A stretch of 64,000 nt of DNA from a bacterium (GTDB taxonomy: Bacteria; Vulcanimicrobiota; Xenobia; Xenobiales; JADMJV01). The notes beneath the pieces were generated by a model. That model was not told where the DNA came from. It saw nothing but the letters and a program-made list of their open reading frames with translations, and searched no databases. The stretch spans positions 1 through 64,000 of the forward strand of contig JAFEBA010000002.1 of assembly GCA_018266105.1 (NCBI GenBank), given 5' to 3'. Both the position numbers and the translations under genes were made by a program. Positions 33,843 through 43,010 of the stretch are shown one piece after another; position 1 is the stretch's first letter, and each line of letters begins with the position of its first letter.

Positions 33843-36091
33843 TTGCCGCCCCCCTCGCGCAACCAGGCCCATTGCCCATTGCGAGCCTCGAGCAGAGAAA
33901 AGCGGGCCGGTTCAAGATTTCCGTTGCGATCGCTGTGCCAACTCAGGCCGGTTTGCCGGGTCTCGCCCAGCAAAGAAGATCCAACCCAGGCCAGGCAATC
34001 GAACATCAGGCCATTCAAATCGGGGTTCTGGAAATAGGCCGCCACGGTTGGGTCAGCAGCATAAGGGCAGGCCTGGGTCAGGGCATACAGCTTGTAGCCC
34101 TGAGGCAGATTGGGAGGCTGGGAGGGCAACGCTCCGGGAGCTGAGATGGTCAGCAAGCGGGCACCATTGATCTTTGGCCAATTTTCGACGCTCTTCAATT
34201 GCTCAGCATCGACCACCAACAGCGGTTTAGGATTCTGCTTGAGCAAGCCAGCCACCGAATCGGGACCGCCGAAACTTTCTTGCTTGCTGCCGGTAGGGGC
34301 AGGCGGCGCCTTGGCCAGCCAGATGCTCTCCCCCAAGTCCAACTGACGGAAAAGCTCGGAATAGTTGGGCTCGGCCAGGGTCAGGGCTTTAGCCCCGGCC
34401 GGATCGGATTTCAAGACAGGGCCAACCCAATAGAGAGGCGGTCCCTTCTCGAACCAATCAGCCCAGCCGTTGGGACGCTGCCCGGGAGGAAAGACCAACA
34501 GGGCGTCGGCCGGCTTACCCTCGCGAAAGGCTTGAGTGCCACCAGCGCGGCGCACCGCTCCAGCCCAATCCGTGCTGACATTCTCCAGCGAAATAACCAG
34601 CAGAGTCCCCTCACGAGTCGACTCGTTCCAGTTAAACCGCTGCCAGGCCACCAGCGTGGCAGCCACCTTCTGATCGGCCGGAGCGATCACAGCCAGACGT
34701 TTGATCGGCCGGCCGCTGCCGTAAACCAGGCCGTTCTGGTAAGCCAGCTGCTGTTCGGGAGTGGCCTTGCCCTCGCGAACCTGTCGGCCCAACTCCTCAA
34801 CGGCCGCGGGGATGGGCCCGCCCTGGAGTAGGGACCGTTCCGCATCCGAAAGCGGTGGGGCCGAACTGGGCATAAGGAACTGGAGCTGACCCATCAGCTT
34901 GTTAAATTGCTCCCCAGCGGCGTTGCGCCAGCTGGCGGGCGCTTGAGTGGCGCCCACTCCCAATCCGACAGCCACCAGAGCCAGCACCAGGGGACCTTTG
35001 GAACGGCGCCTGCGCTTGGGCGTCGCCACCGTGGCGTTGGTCTGCGAGGGCGCAGGAGTCGGGCTGGCGGCCGGCGCGGGCGCGGCCACAGGAGTGGGAT
35101 TCGGGATGGGGGCTGCGCCGGGGGCCGGAGCCGCTGGCGTCGCGGCCGGCGAGGGCGTAGCCGCGGCGGGAATCGGTGCGGGGGCCACAGCCGCCGGAAT
35201 CGGGGGAGCAGCGGGCGCGGCTGAGACAGCGGCGGGGGCCTGACCCAGCGTCGAGAAAGGCAGGCTGGCTCCCACAATCATGCCGTGATTGCGCATCACC
35301 ACCTGCAATTCGCGCTTCATATCCAGACAATTATCGTAGCGCTTATCCGGATCCAGTTGGGTGGCTCGGGCGATCACGGCCTCCATCTCCGCGCTCACCT
35401 TCGGATTCAGACTGCGAGCCGGAGGAATGAGAAAGGGCGTTTGCGAGATGGTGGGGTCAAATCCGGTCACGGCGTGATGCAGCGTCACACCCAGAGCATA
35501 GATGTCGGAGCGGGGATCGGTCTGACCGCTGTATTGCTCGGGTGGCGCGTAACCAGGCGAACCAATTCGCATCGTATCGCCCTTTTTTGCGGACGTAAAA
35601 TGCCTGGCGATGCCAAAATCGATCAACTTGACCTGGTCATTGACGATCATAATATTGGAGGGCTTTACGTCACGAAAGACGATGGGCGGATTCTGTCGAT
35701 GCAGATAGTAAAGCACGGTGGCCATCTGAGCGCCCCAGGCCGCGGCCATTTTCTCCTCGATGGTGCCACGGTCCTGAATAATCTTGCCGAGATCATCGCC
35801 CTGGCAGTATTCCATCGAGAGGTAATACTTGCCCTGGAAGATGAACTTATCGAAAACCTTTGGGATATGCGGGTGGTTCAATGTGGCCAGCAACTGAGCC
35901 TCACGCATAAACAGATTCTCGGCCATTTTTTGTTCGTTCGGGTCGGCGTAGCGAGCCGTCATTTCCTTGATCACACGCACGGCGTTGCCCTGCTGCAGGT
36001 CCGTTGCGATGTACAGATTGCTCATGCCGCCTTGGCCCAACAGCCGGTCAATTACGTATCGAGGCCCTATGCGTGTTCCTGGTGCTAGCAC
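33839..36091 (-). CDS. PknB-type Ser/Thr kinase with extracytoplasmic domain
   Basis: This 750-residue membrane kinase has its catalytic domain at residues 10-270 and all catalytic residues: glycine loop GQGGMSN, Lys42, Glu64, RDVKPSN with Asp141 and Asn146 (Phe replaces the His of HRD), and Asp158 of DFG. An Ala/Pro-rich linker (about 285-355) leads to one membrane helix (about 366-382). The extracytoplasmic part of about 360 residues has an alternating pattern reminiscent of periplasmic-binding-protein folds and no PASTA repeats. GTG start with GAGGGA 6 nt upstream. It lies between a pseudokinase (10 bp upstream) and the FHA gene. It may sense an external ligand and phosphorylate FHA-recognised partners. 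Confidence 0.92.
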   Translation of the reverse strand: MLAPGTRIGPRYVIDRLLGQGGMSNLYIATDLQQGNAVRVIKEMTARYADPNEQKMAENLFMREAQLLATLNHPHIPKVFDKFIFQGKYYLSMEYCQGDDLGKIIQDRGTIEEKMAAAWGAQMATVLYYLHRQNPPIVFRDVKPSNIMIVNDQVKLIDFGIARHFTSAKKGDTMRIGSPGYAPPEQYSGQTDPRSDIYALGVTLHHAVTGFDPTISQTPFLIPPARSLNPKVSAEMEAVIARATQLDPDKRYDNCLDMKRELQVVMRNHGMIVGASLPFSTLGQAPAAVSAAPAAPPIPAAVAPAPIPAAATPSPAATPAAPAPGAAPIPNPTPVAAPAPAASPTPAPSQTNATVATPKRRRRSKGPLVLALVAVGLGVGATQAPASWRNAAGEQFNKLMGQLQFLMPSSAPPLSDAERSLLQGGPIPAAVEELGRQVREGKATPEQQLAYQNGLVYGSGRPIKRLAVIAPADQKVAATLVAWQRFNWNESTREGTLLVISLENVSTDWAGAVRRAGGTQAFREGKPADALLVFPPGQRPNGWADWFEKGPPLYWVGPVLKSDPAGAKALTLAEPNYSELFRQLDLGESIWLAKAPPAPTGSKQESFGGPDSVAGLLKQNPKPLLVVDAEQLKSVENWPKINGARLLTISAPGALPSQPPNLPQGYKLYALTQACPYAADPTVAAYFQNPDLNGLMFDCLAWVGSSLLGETRQTGLSWHSDRNGNLEPARFSLLEARNGQWAWLREGGGK

Positions 36092-36101
36092 GTAGTGTCC
36101 C

Positions 36102-37118
36102 TCACATCAATCCCATATAGCGCAAAGCCACCGCGCTTCCGGCCCCCAACAGGAGTACAAGCACCATGACCAGAGCCCAGGGAGTCCCCCCCGACTTGGA
36201 TTCGACTCTGAAGTTGCCGCCTCCCGGTAATGGAATTTGCTCCAAGCGCTGGGTTCCGCCCTTCTTTTTGGTGCGAACTGGCTTGCTACTCAGATTCTGC
36301 TGGAGAGCTTTGGCCAGGTCAGTGAGTGAGCCAAAGCGCTGAGAGCGCTCGTTGGCGGTGGCCTTCTCAATCAAATCCACGGTTCGGTCGCTGATGCCCG
36401 GATTGTGATGCTGCATGGGCGGCAGCGCAAAAGGAGTGGTTCCCGGGTTGTGCCCCGTCATCAAGTGATACATCAGCGCACCCACATTATAGACCAGAGT
36501 CTGGGCATCGATCGAGGCGTCCTCGGCGTATTGCTCGGGGGCCGCGTAGTCGGGCGCCCCCATTCGTCCTTCGCGTTGAAAAAGGCGAGAAAACCCAAAA
36601 TCAATCAACTTGGTCTGACCATCCGGAGTGTAAACCAGATTGGCCAGGCTTAGCTCGCGAAAGACGATGGGAGGCAGCTTCTTCTTGAGCAAAAAATTCA
36701 TCAGCTCGCAAAGTGAGAATCCGATTCCGAGCGCGTCCCGCTCCGATAGCCGGCCGGATCGCTGCGAAAGGATGACGTTGAGATCGAGGCCCGGCACAAA
36801 CTCGCGAATGACGTAAAGGTGAAGGTCCTGAACGAAGAAATCCACAAGCTTCGGCAGTGAGGCGTGCTCCAGGGTCGAGAGCAGGCGAGCTTCCGCTTCG
36901 AATTGACTGATCAGCCACTTGCGGTCGCCGCTGTCAATGCCGACCGGCTGCATCTGGCGAATGACCCAATGCTTCCCCTTCAGATGCTGGTCTTCGGCCA
37001 GGTACATGTTTCGTAGACGGGTTGCACTCAGCACCCGGACGATTTTGTAGCGGCCGCGCAAGCGACTTCCCTCAGGCAACAAGGGAGGCAAGCCCACGAC
37101 TCCTTTCTCGACCGCCAC
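36102..37118 (-). CDS. Membrane-anchored protein pseudokinase
   Basis: This 338-residue protein has a kinase fold (about 20-290) and a C-terminal membrane helix (about 312-335). The key residues are changed. The glycine loop reads Leu-Ser-Ala-Thr-Arg-Leu-Arg. The VAIK lysine is Arg54 (WVIRQM). The catalytic loop is FRELSLAN, so the catalytic Asp is Glu155 and the Lys is Ser157. Only the DFG Asp (LIDFGFS) and the late APEQY segment are kept. This should be catalytically dead or nearly so and may allosterically control the active kinase encoded 10 bp downstream. GTG 37118 has a poor ribosome site; TTG 37091, with AGGAG 8 nt upstream, is a good alternative start. Confidence 0.85.
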   Translation of the reverse strand: MAVEKGVVGLPPLLPEGSRLRGRYKIVRVLSATRLRNMYLAEDQHLKGKHWVIRQMQPVGIDSGDRKWLISQFEAEARLLSTLEHASLPKLVDFFVQDLHLYVIREFVPGLDLNVILSQRSGRLSERDALGIGFSLCELMNFLLKKKLPPIVFRELSLANLVYTPDGQTKLIDFGFSRLFQREGRMGAPDYAAPEQYAEDASIDAQTLVYNVGALMYHLMTGHNPGTTPFALPPMQHHNPGISDRTVDLIEKATANERSQRFGSLTDLAKALQQNLSSKPVRTKKKGGTQRLEQIPLPGGGNFRVESKSGGTPWALVMVLVLLLGAGSAVALRYMGLM

Positions 37119-37220
37119 GGAGCGCGGGCCGTAAGATTAAAGATAGCGTTCTTGCCGAGACGAGCTTTCCCTTGCGTGGAAAAGGAGGGAGAACCCGGCC
37201 GCAGAAAGGGCAGCCCACCT

Positions 37221-37244
37221 GACGGATACCCACCGTCTTTTTTT
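37221..37244 (+). terminator. Terminator-like hairpin in the divergent kinase/ABC interval
   Basis: GACGG (37221-37225) pairs with CCGTC (37233-37237) and is followed by seven T. It lies upstream of the ABC operon promoter in a gap between divergent genes, so it would end a short transcript started nearer 37140 or act as an attenuator. The stem is only 5 bp. Confidence 0.35.
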
Positions 37245-37254
37245 CTGTCCTGGA

Positions 37255-37282
37255 TTGGATTCTCTTGCAGCCTGGGTAGGCT
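37255..37282 (+). promoter_or_regulatory. Putative promoter of the Gld-type ABC operon
   Basis: TTGGAT (37255-37260) and TAGGCT (37277-37282) are separated by 16 nt. The predicted start lies about 47 nt before the ATG at 37336. The -10 hexamer is the same as that of the leaderless gene at 4461. Confidence 0.4.
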
Positions 37283-37335
37283 ATGGGGACCCATTTTGGG
37301 AACTTTGAGTGCCCTACGAGGAATTACGACCGACT

Positions 37336-38307
37336 ATGATAACGGCCAGCAACTTGACCAAACGCTTCAATGAGAAGACAGCCGTCGACTCGCTCTCGTT
37401 CGAGATGGCGGCTGGCGAAGTACTCGGTTTCCTGGGCCCTAACGGCGCCGGCAAAACCACGACCATGCGGATGTTGACCTGCTACTTTCCGCCCACTTCG
37501 GGCACGGCTACCGTAGCCGGCTACGACATCTACAACGACTCAAAGAAAATCCGCCAAAACATCGGCTACCTGCCCGAGCTGGTGCCGCTTCATCCGGAAA
37601 TGACCCCACGTGAATTCGTGGGCTTCGCCGCTCACGCCAAGGGTGTGGCCCACGGCGACCGCAAGCGGTTTGTGGAGGAGGCGCTCGGTCGCTGCAACCT
37701 CCTGCAGGTAGCAGATCAGCTGATCTCCCAGCTCTCACGCGGCTATCGACAGCGCGTGGGACTGGCTCAGGCCATCGTCAACAAGCCGAAGGTGTTGATC
37801 CTGGACGAACCCACCGTCGGCCTCGACCCGGCTCAGATCCTGGATATTCGCAACCTGATTCGGGACATCGCTCAGCACTCCACGGTTCTGCTCTCCACCC
37901 ACATTCTGCCCGAGGTGGAGGCCATCTGTTCTCGCGTTATCATCATCTCCGCCGGACGCATTCGCGCTCTGGATACCCCTGAGAACCTGACCCGCAGTCT
38001 GAGCTCCAATCAACGCACCCTGGTGGAACTCGCCGGCGTTGAGGACGAAGTGGCGGCGGAGGCCCTGGCAACAATCGAAGGAGTTACCAGCGTCGGCCCC
38101 TCCAGCCCGCACCACCTCTGGGTGGATAGCCCGCGGGACGTCGACCCCCGGCCCGAAATCGCCCGCATGGTCGTGGAAAAAGGCTGGAAACTCCTGACTC
38201 TGCAAAGCCAGAGCATGAAGCTCGAAGATATCTTCCTGAAGGTAGTGACCAGCGAAAATGTCACACCCACCCTCACAGAACCTCAAGAAGTTGGAGGAGC
38301 CGCCTAG
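37336..38307 (+). CDS. ABC transporter ATP-binding protein (GldA-like)
   Basis: The 323-residue ABC ATPase has Walker A GPNGAGKTTT, the signature LSRGYRQRVGLAQA, Walker B VLILDEPTVGLDP and the switch His in LLSTHIL. A C-terminal extension of about 90 residues follows. Together with the next three genes it forms a Gld-type module: ATPase, ABC-2 permease, GldG-like membrane protein and DUF4340 protein. Outside Bacteroidetes such modules are of unknown export function. ATG 37336 fits the usual family N-terminus; a GTG at 37309 would add nine residues. It is divergent from the kinase operon. Confidence 0.9.
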   Translation: MITASNLTKRFNEKTAVDSLSFEMAAGEVLGFLGPNGAGKTTTMRMLTCYFPPTSGTATVAGYDIYNDSKKIRQNIGYLPELVPLHPEMTPREFVGFAAHAKGVAHGDRKRFVEEALGRCNLLQVADQLISQLSRGYRQRVGLAQAIVNKPKVLILDEPTVGLDPAQILDIRNLIRDIAQHSTVLLSTHILPEVEAICSRVIIISAGRIRALDTPENLTRSLSSNQRTLVELAGVEDEVAAEALATIEGVTSVGPSSPHHLWVDSPRDVDPRPEIARMVVEKGWKLLTLQSQSMKLEDIFLKVVTSENVTPTLTEPQEVGGAA

Positions 38308-39080
38308 TGTTAGCAATTTTTCGCCGAGACCTATCGGCCTATTTTAATTCTGTCACGGTCTGGGTGCTAAGTGCCGCCTACCTGTTTGTAGCCGGTCTGA
38401 TCTTCACCCTGATGACCAAGAACTACGTGGACAGCAGCATGATGGGCGGTATGAACGGTCGCACCCCCAACATCATGGACGAACTGGTCCTGGGCTATCA
38501 ATGGTGGCTTGGTTTCCTTATGATCTTCCTGCTACCGATGCTGACCATGCGCTTGCTGGCGGAAGAAAAACGCATCGGCACGCTGGAGCTTCTCTTTACC
38601 TATCCCGTCAACGAGTGGGAAATCGTGCTGGCAAAGTTCTTTGCCTCCCTGCTCACCGTCATCAGCATGCTGGCACTCAGTTGCCTGCCCCTGGTCTATC
38701 TCAGTGGAAAGACCGCCCTTGACTGGCGGCTGGTCGGCTCTGGCTATGGAGGCCTGGTGCTCATGGCTTCCACCCTGGTGGCCATCGGTCTCTGGGCCTC
38801 CAGCTTGAGTGCCAGCCAGGTCATCGCCGCCTGTATCACCTATGGACTGGCCATGATGCTCTGGCTGATGCAGCTACTGGACTCCTTTTTGCCTGAGAAG
38901 CTGACCCAGGGTTTTGGGGACGACAGCAAAGGCATTGGGACACTGGGCATTATGACCCACCTGGAAAGCTTTGCCCGCGGCAATCTTTCCAGCCACGATA
39001 TCGTCTACTACCTGTCCCTGACGCTGCTTTTCCTCTTCCTGACGGTGCGCGTGCTGGACAGCCGCAAATGGAGAATGTAG
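38307..39080 (+). CDS. ABC-2 type permease (GldF-like)
   Basis: The 257-residue protein has about six membrane helices. The cytosolic N-terminus (AIFRRDLSAYFNSVTVWVLS) and the segment RLLAEEKRIGTLELLFTYPV are the signature of ABC-2 permeases. Its GTG overlaps the ATPase stop by one base (TAGTG), with GGAGG upstream. It forms the channel with the ATPase encoded just before it. Confidence 0.9.
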   Translation: MLAIFRRDLSAYFNSVTVWVLSAAYLFVAGLIFTLMTKNYVDSSMMGGMNGRTPNIMDELVLGYQWWLGFLMIFLLPMLTMRLLAEEKRIGTLELLFTYPVNEWEIVLAKFFASLLTVISMLALSCLPLVYLSGKTALDWRLVGSGYGGLVLMASTLVAIGLWASSLSASQVIAACITYGLAMMLWLMQLLDSFLPEKLTQGFGDDSKGIGTLGIMTHLESFARGNLSSHDIVYYLSLTLLFLFLTVRVLDSRKWRM

Positions 39081-39083
39081 TCA

Positions 39084-40484
39084 ATGGATAAGCGACTCGC
39101 CAGTTTTTTAAATACGATTGTCTCCGTCATCATCGCCTTTGCGGTGTGGGTGATGATCCTGTTGATCTCGAACAACAACACGACTCCCATCGATATCACC
39201 AAGAACGGCCGCTTTACCCTGGCCTTGCAGTCCAAGCAAGCAGTCACCAGCCTGACTACGCCGGTCAAGGTCTATGCATTTAACGATGAAAAATCCAAGG
39301 CTAAGAGCGAAGAAGTCCTCAAGCGTTACAGCGTGGTGGACCCTAAAAAGTTCAGCTACGAAGTGGTGGACCCGACCAAAAATCCGATTCTGGCCAAGAA
39401 ATTTGGCATCAGAATGCGCGGCGAGGGCGTGATCGAGGTCAAAGACAGCAAAGGCCGGACCGAACGCTTGACGGGAATCAGCGAAGAAGAAATCACGGCC
39501 GGACTGCTCAAGTTGCAGCGCAATGCCACCTACAAGGCCTATTTTCTCAGCGGACACGGTGAGCGCGACCTGAATCAAACCGAGGCCTCGGGCATGAGCC
39601 AGTTGCGTTCCGACCTGGTCAAGGAAGGCTTTGTGGTCGAGCAACTGACCCTCTCAGCTACCCCTAAGATCCCCGCCGACACCAACCTGCTGGTGCTGGC
39701 CGGTCCCACTCAGCCGCTCCTGCCGGGCGAACAAAAGCTGGTCAAAGACTATTTGGACAACTACGGGCGCTTGCTCTTCATGTATGAAGCCGAGACCCCA
39801 GACAGCTACACCGACCTGCTCAAGCCCTATGGTATTGAGCCAGACGGCAATATCGTGCTCGATCAGGCCTCCGAATTGCTGCGCGCAGAACCTGTCTTCG
39901 CTATCGGACTCAAATACGACGCCGAGCACCCTATCACCAAGGATTACAAGATCCAGACGATGTTCATGCTGGCTCGCTCGCTTAAAGTAGCCAGTCCTCC
40001 GCCACCCGGTGTGATCGACACCACCCTGGTTACCACCAACGTCAATCCCCCCACCGCTTTGATGGTGCCTATCGATCAAGTGGTTGGTCAAACCGCCCTC
40101 AAAATCGACCCGTCCAAGAGCAAGCCCGCGGTCGCCACCCTGGCCGCCGCCGCCGAGAAAAAGGAAGTCACTCCCAGTGCTTCGCCCACCCCTTCACCGG
40201 CGCCGGAACAGGCCAAGGACACCCGTCAGGTACGTCTGGTGGTCGTCTCCGACAGCGATGCACTGAGCAACCAGCTTTACGTCGTGAACAAAGACTTCGC
40301 TCTCAACAGCTTCAACTGGCTGGCGGCCAACAACACGGCCATCTCCATTCGTCCCAAGGACGAACTGGCCCAGCCTCTCAACATGTCGGGAGCCGAACAG
40401 ATGAAGTTGATGTTCATGATCTCGATCGTGCTGCCTTGCTTCGTCATTGGCGCCGGCCTCTTCAACGTGATGCGGAGGCAGTAG
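39084..40484 (+). CDS. GldG-like ABC-type transport accessory protein
   Basis: The 466-residue protein has an N-terminal membrane helix (about 10-30), a large extracytoplasmic part and a C-terminal membrane helix (about 440-460). DITKNGRFTLALQSKQAVTS, then VYAF, and AYFLSGHGERDLN and LLVLAGPTQPLLPGEQ match the GldG/ABC_transp_aux family (DUF4350-like fold). A Pro/Ala-rich segment (about 355-385) precedes the last domain. It starts 3 bp after the permease gene. Its role is inferred from gene order: an accessory subunit of the same exporter. Confidence 0.85.
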   Translation: MDKRLASFLNTIVSVIIAFAVWVMILLISNNNTTPIDITKNGRFTLALQSKQAVTSLTTPVKVYAFNDEKSKAKSEEVLKRYSVVDPKKFSYEVVDPTKNPILAKKFGIRMRGEGVIEVKDSKGRTERLTGISEEEITAGLLKLQRNATYKAYFLSGHGERDLNQTEASGMSQLRSDLVKEGFVVEQLTLSATPKIPADTNLLVLAGPTQPLLPGEQKLVKDYLDNYGRLLFMYEAETPDSYTDLLKPYGIEPDGNIVLDQASELLRAEPVFAIGLKYDAEHPITKDYKIQTMFMLARSLKVASPPPPGVIDTTLVTTNVNPPTALMVPIDQVVGQTALKIDPSKSKPAVATLAAAAEKKEVTPSASPTPSPAPEQAKDTRQVRLVVVSDSDALSNQLYVVNKDFALNSFNWLAANNTAISIRPKDELAQPLNMSGAEQMKLMFMISIVLPCFVIGAGLFNVMRRQ

Positions 40485-40488
40485 TCTA

Positions 40489-41946
40489 ATGAGTCGCGGC
40501 AATCTGATTGCGCTTTTGCTTCTGGTCGGGCTGGGCGCTTTTTTCTATCTGCACGATATCAAAGGCCACAAAGAGAAAACCGAGCGCGAAACCCTCGAAA
40601 AGCGCTTCTTTCCGAAGCTGGAGAAGAAGGAAGTGGCCAGCGTCAAGGTCGAGCGCCTGAGCGCTCCTGCTTTCACCCACGAATTCTCCAAGCAAAACGG
40701 AGTCTGGGTGCTGCAAGGCACGCAACCTATGGTGATGCGCACCGCGACCTTCGGCCAGTCGGTCAAAGCCCTGGTGGAAGTCCAGAAAGCCGATGAGGTG
40801 GGCGACAAGGCAGCTGACTTTGGCCTGGACAAACCTACCTTCAAGCTCACCCTTAAGGACAAATCCGGCAAGGAGAACAGCTTGCTGCTGGGAGCCAAGA
40901 CTCCCGACGATAGCACCTATTACGCCCAGACTGCACCGGGTCAACCCATTAGCACTCTGGCCAACTCGCCCAATGACCTGCTGGAAACGGTGGTTGACAG
41001 TCTCCGTGAACAGAGCCCGCTGGTCTTTGAACCCTCCACAGCCAACAAAATCATTCTTGAGCCCGCCAAAGGTCAGCCGATCGAACTGGCCCTGGCCAAG
41101 CCTCGTGAGGACTCGGGCACTGAAGACGATAGCGATGACGGCATGGAGATTCAGGACCTTTCCGAAGAGTGGAAGATCGTGCGGCCCAATCCCCTACAGG
41201 CCGACTCGGCCAAGGTGCGCGACCTTCTCTTCAACTGGCGCAGCGTCAAACTTGGCCGTTTCATGAAGGCGGACGAAAAGGTGGCTTTTGACCCGCTGAC
41301 TCTGAAGCTGACGGTCTATGTGGATCGGCAAAGCCAGCCGTTCGTGCTGGAGGTGGGCCAGATGGTGCCGGGCAAGCCCGGGCTCTATTACGCCCGTCGT
41401 ACGCCGCCCAGCGAGCCAATGGTTCTGGAGATCCAGAATTTCTCGATGCTCGAGCCCAAGGTGGAAAGCCTGGAGCAGCGTCATCTTTATGTTTTCGAAC
41501 CAGAGGATGCGGCCCGCCTTGAAGCCAGCGTGGACGGCCTCAAGATCGAAGCCACCAAAGGCGAGGAGAACTGGGACGTAAGCGCTCCAAAGGTGGCCAA
41601 AGACAAGCAAGAAGGTCAAAAGACCGCGGCCTCCGACCTGGTCTGGGAACTGAAGAACCTGGAATGGGCCTCCAAGCCGGACCCCAAGAGCGTGGGTGAA
41701 TGGAAGGAGCGAGCCAGCCTGGAGGTTTGGGACAAAGAAAAGAAAAGTCTGGGCAAAGTCAGCCTGGGCCAGCCCGGACCCAACAAAACGGGAGCCTACG
41801 TGCGCGACGCGGCCGGAACCATCTACCTGACTGAAAAGGACCCCTATCAACGCTGGGTGGACATCAAGGTCCGCCTGGAGGGCAAGGGTCCCGCCACCAC
41901 CCCGACGCCCGCCCCCCAGCCCTTTGTCTTGCCCGGCAAACCCTGA
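40489..41946 (+). CDS. DUF4340 domain-containing protein
   Basis: This 485-residue protein has a single N-terminal membrane helix (about 5-22, LIALLLLVGLGAFFYL) and an extracytoplasmic body. The body contains two to three beta-rich repeats of the type Val-x-Ser-Val-x-Val-Glu-Arg and Trp-x-Leu/Ile-x-x-Pro, as in DUF4340. These proteins almost always follow GldG-like genes, as here (4 bp after). The function is unknown; a substrate-handling subunit of the exporter is likely. The C-terminus is Thr/Pro-rich. Confidence 0.82.
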   Translation: MSRGNLIALLLLVGLGAFFYLHDIKGHKEKTERETLEKRFFPKLEKKEVASVKVERLSAPAFTHEFSKQNGVWVLQGTQPMVMRTATFGQSVKALVEVQKADEVGDKAADFGLDKPTFKLTLKDKSGKENSLLLGAKTPDDSTYYAQTAPGQPISTLANSPNDLLETVVDSLREQSPLVFEPSTANKIILEPAKGQPIELALAKPREDSGTEDDSDDGMEIQDLSEEWKIVRPNPLQADSAKVRDLLFNWRSVKLGRFMKADEKVAFDPLTLKLTVYVDRQSQPFVLEVGQMVPGKPGLYYARRTPPSEPMVLEIQNFSMLEPKVESLEQRHLYVFEPEDAARLEASVDGLKIEATKGEENWDVSAPKVAKDKQEGQKTAASDLVWELKNLEWASKPDPKSVGEWKERASLEVWDKEKKSLGKVSLGQPGPNKTGAYVRDAAGTIYLTEKDPYQRWVDIKVRLEGKGPATTPTPAPQPFVLPGKP

Positions 41947-42017
41947 GCGGGGCAAGGGGAATGCTGGACTGAACAGAGAACGGTGCCGACTATCACCGGA
42001 AGGATCAAGAAAACTCA

Positions 42018-43010
42018 ATGACTCAGCCTGCTGCTACGGGGAACATTCTGGTTACGGGCTCCCTGGCTTACGACTACATCATGGACTTCCCTGGACACTT
42101 CAAGGATCACATCCTTCCGGATAAGCTCCACTGCATCAACATCTCGTTCCTGGTCGACAAGCTGAAGAAGCAGCGAGGTGGTTGCGCGGCCAATATCGCC
42201 TATACCATGGCCTTGTTGGGCGAGCGGCCGCGTATTGTGGCTTCTGCGGGACGCGACTTCGCCGAATACTCGGCCTGGCTGAGCGAACAAGGTGTGGACG
42301 TCTCGGCCATTCAGCGCGTTGAGGATGAAGTCACCGCCACCTGCTTCATCACCACTGACAGGGCCGACAATCAGATCACCGGCTTTTACGTCGGTGCGAT
42401 GGCCAAGGCACGAGACATCAGTCTCAAGGCCAGCGCCGGATCCAACCCGCAGATCTGTGTCATTGCGCCCGATGATCCGGACGCTATGCTGCGCCACGCT
42501 CAGGAGTGCCGCGAAGCAAAAATCCCCTTTGTTTACGATCCGTCCTTCCAGGTCACCAACATGCCGGGTGAACCGCTCTGGTCGGGCACGCTGGGCGCCA
42601 AGGCGCTGGTGCTGAACGACTATGAGTTCGCCGTATTCTGCGAGAAAACGGGCAAATCCGAGACCGAGATTATGCAGACGGTGGAGTTACTGGTGGTGAC
42701 TCTGGGCGAAAAGGGCAGCCGCATCAAGACCAATCAAGGCGAAGTGGTCGAAGTCCCGGCCGCCAAGATCTCGGGCGTGGTCGATCCAACGGGCGCGGGC
42801 GATGCCTTCCGTGGCGGACTGGTCAGTGGCCTGGTGCGAGGACTCCCTCTGGCCGTCTGCGGCCGTCTCGGCAGTGTGGCCTCGGCTTACGTGGTGGAGC
42901 AGTACGGCACCCAAAATCACGCCTACACCCGAGCTGAGTTCCTGGCTCGCTACGAACTCAATTTCGGCAAGGCCGAACTGCCCTTGTTCCGCGACGCCTC
43001 GCTGGTATAA
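42018..43010 (+). CDS. PfkB-family carbohydrate/nucleoside kinase
   Basis: This 330-residue ribokinase-fold enzyme has ILVTGSLAYDYIMDFP at the N-terminus, GGCAANIAYTMALLG for substrate binding, and DPTGAGDAFRGG with the catalytic Asp and anion hole near residue 258. Similar bacterial proteins are annotated as adenosine kinase or sugar kinase; the substrate cannot be decided from sequence. It lies 71 bp after the Gld-type operon and may be separate. AAGGA lies rather far (13 nt) before the ATG. Its 3' end overlaps the convergent mobB gene by 61 bp. Confidence 0.87.
   Translation: MTQPAATGNILVTGSLAYDYIMDFPGHFKDHILPDKLHCINISFLVDKLKKQRGGCAANIAYTMALLGERPRIVASAGRDFAEYSAWLSEQGVDVSAIQRVEDEVTATCFITTDRADNQITGFYVGAMAKARDISLKASAGSNPQICVIAPDDPDAMLRHAQECREAKIPFVYDPSFQVTNMPGEPLWSGTLGAKALVLNDYEFAVFCEKTGKSETEIMQTVELLVVTLGEKGSRIKTNQGEVVEVPAAKISGVVDPTGAGDAFRGGLVSGLVRGLPLAVCGRLGSVASAYVVEQYGTQNHAYTRAEFLARYELNFGKAELPLFRDASLV

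Noticed and set aside
35285..36088. Long plus-strand open frame opposite the Ser/Thr kinase
   Set aside because: It lies wholly antisense to a well-supported kinase domain and resembles no family; GC-rich DNA produces such frames.
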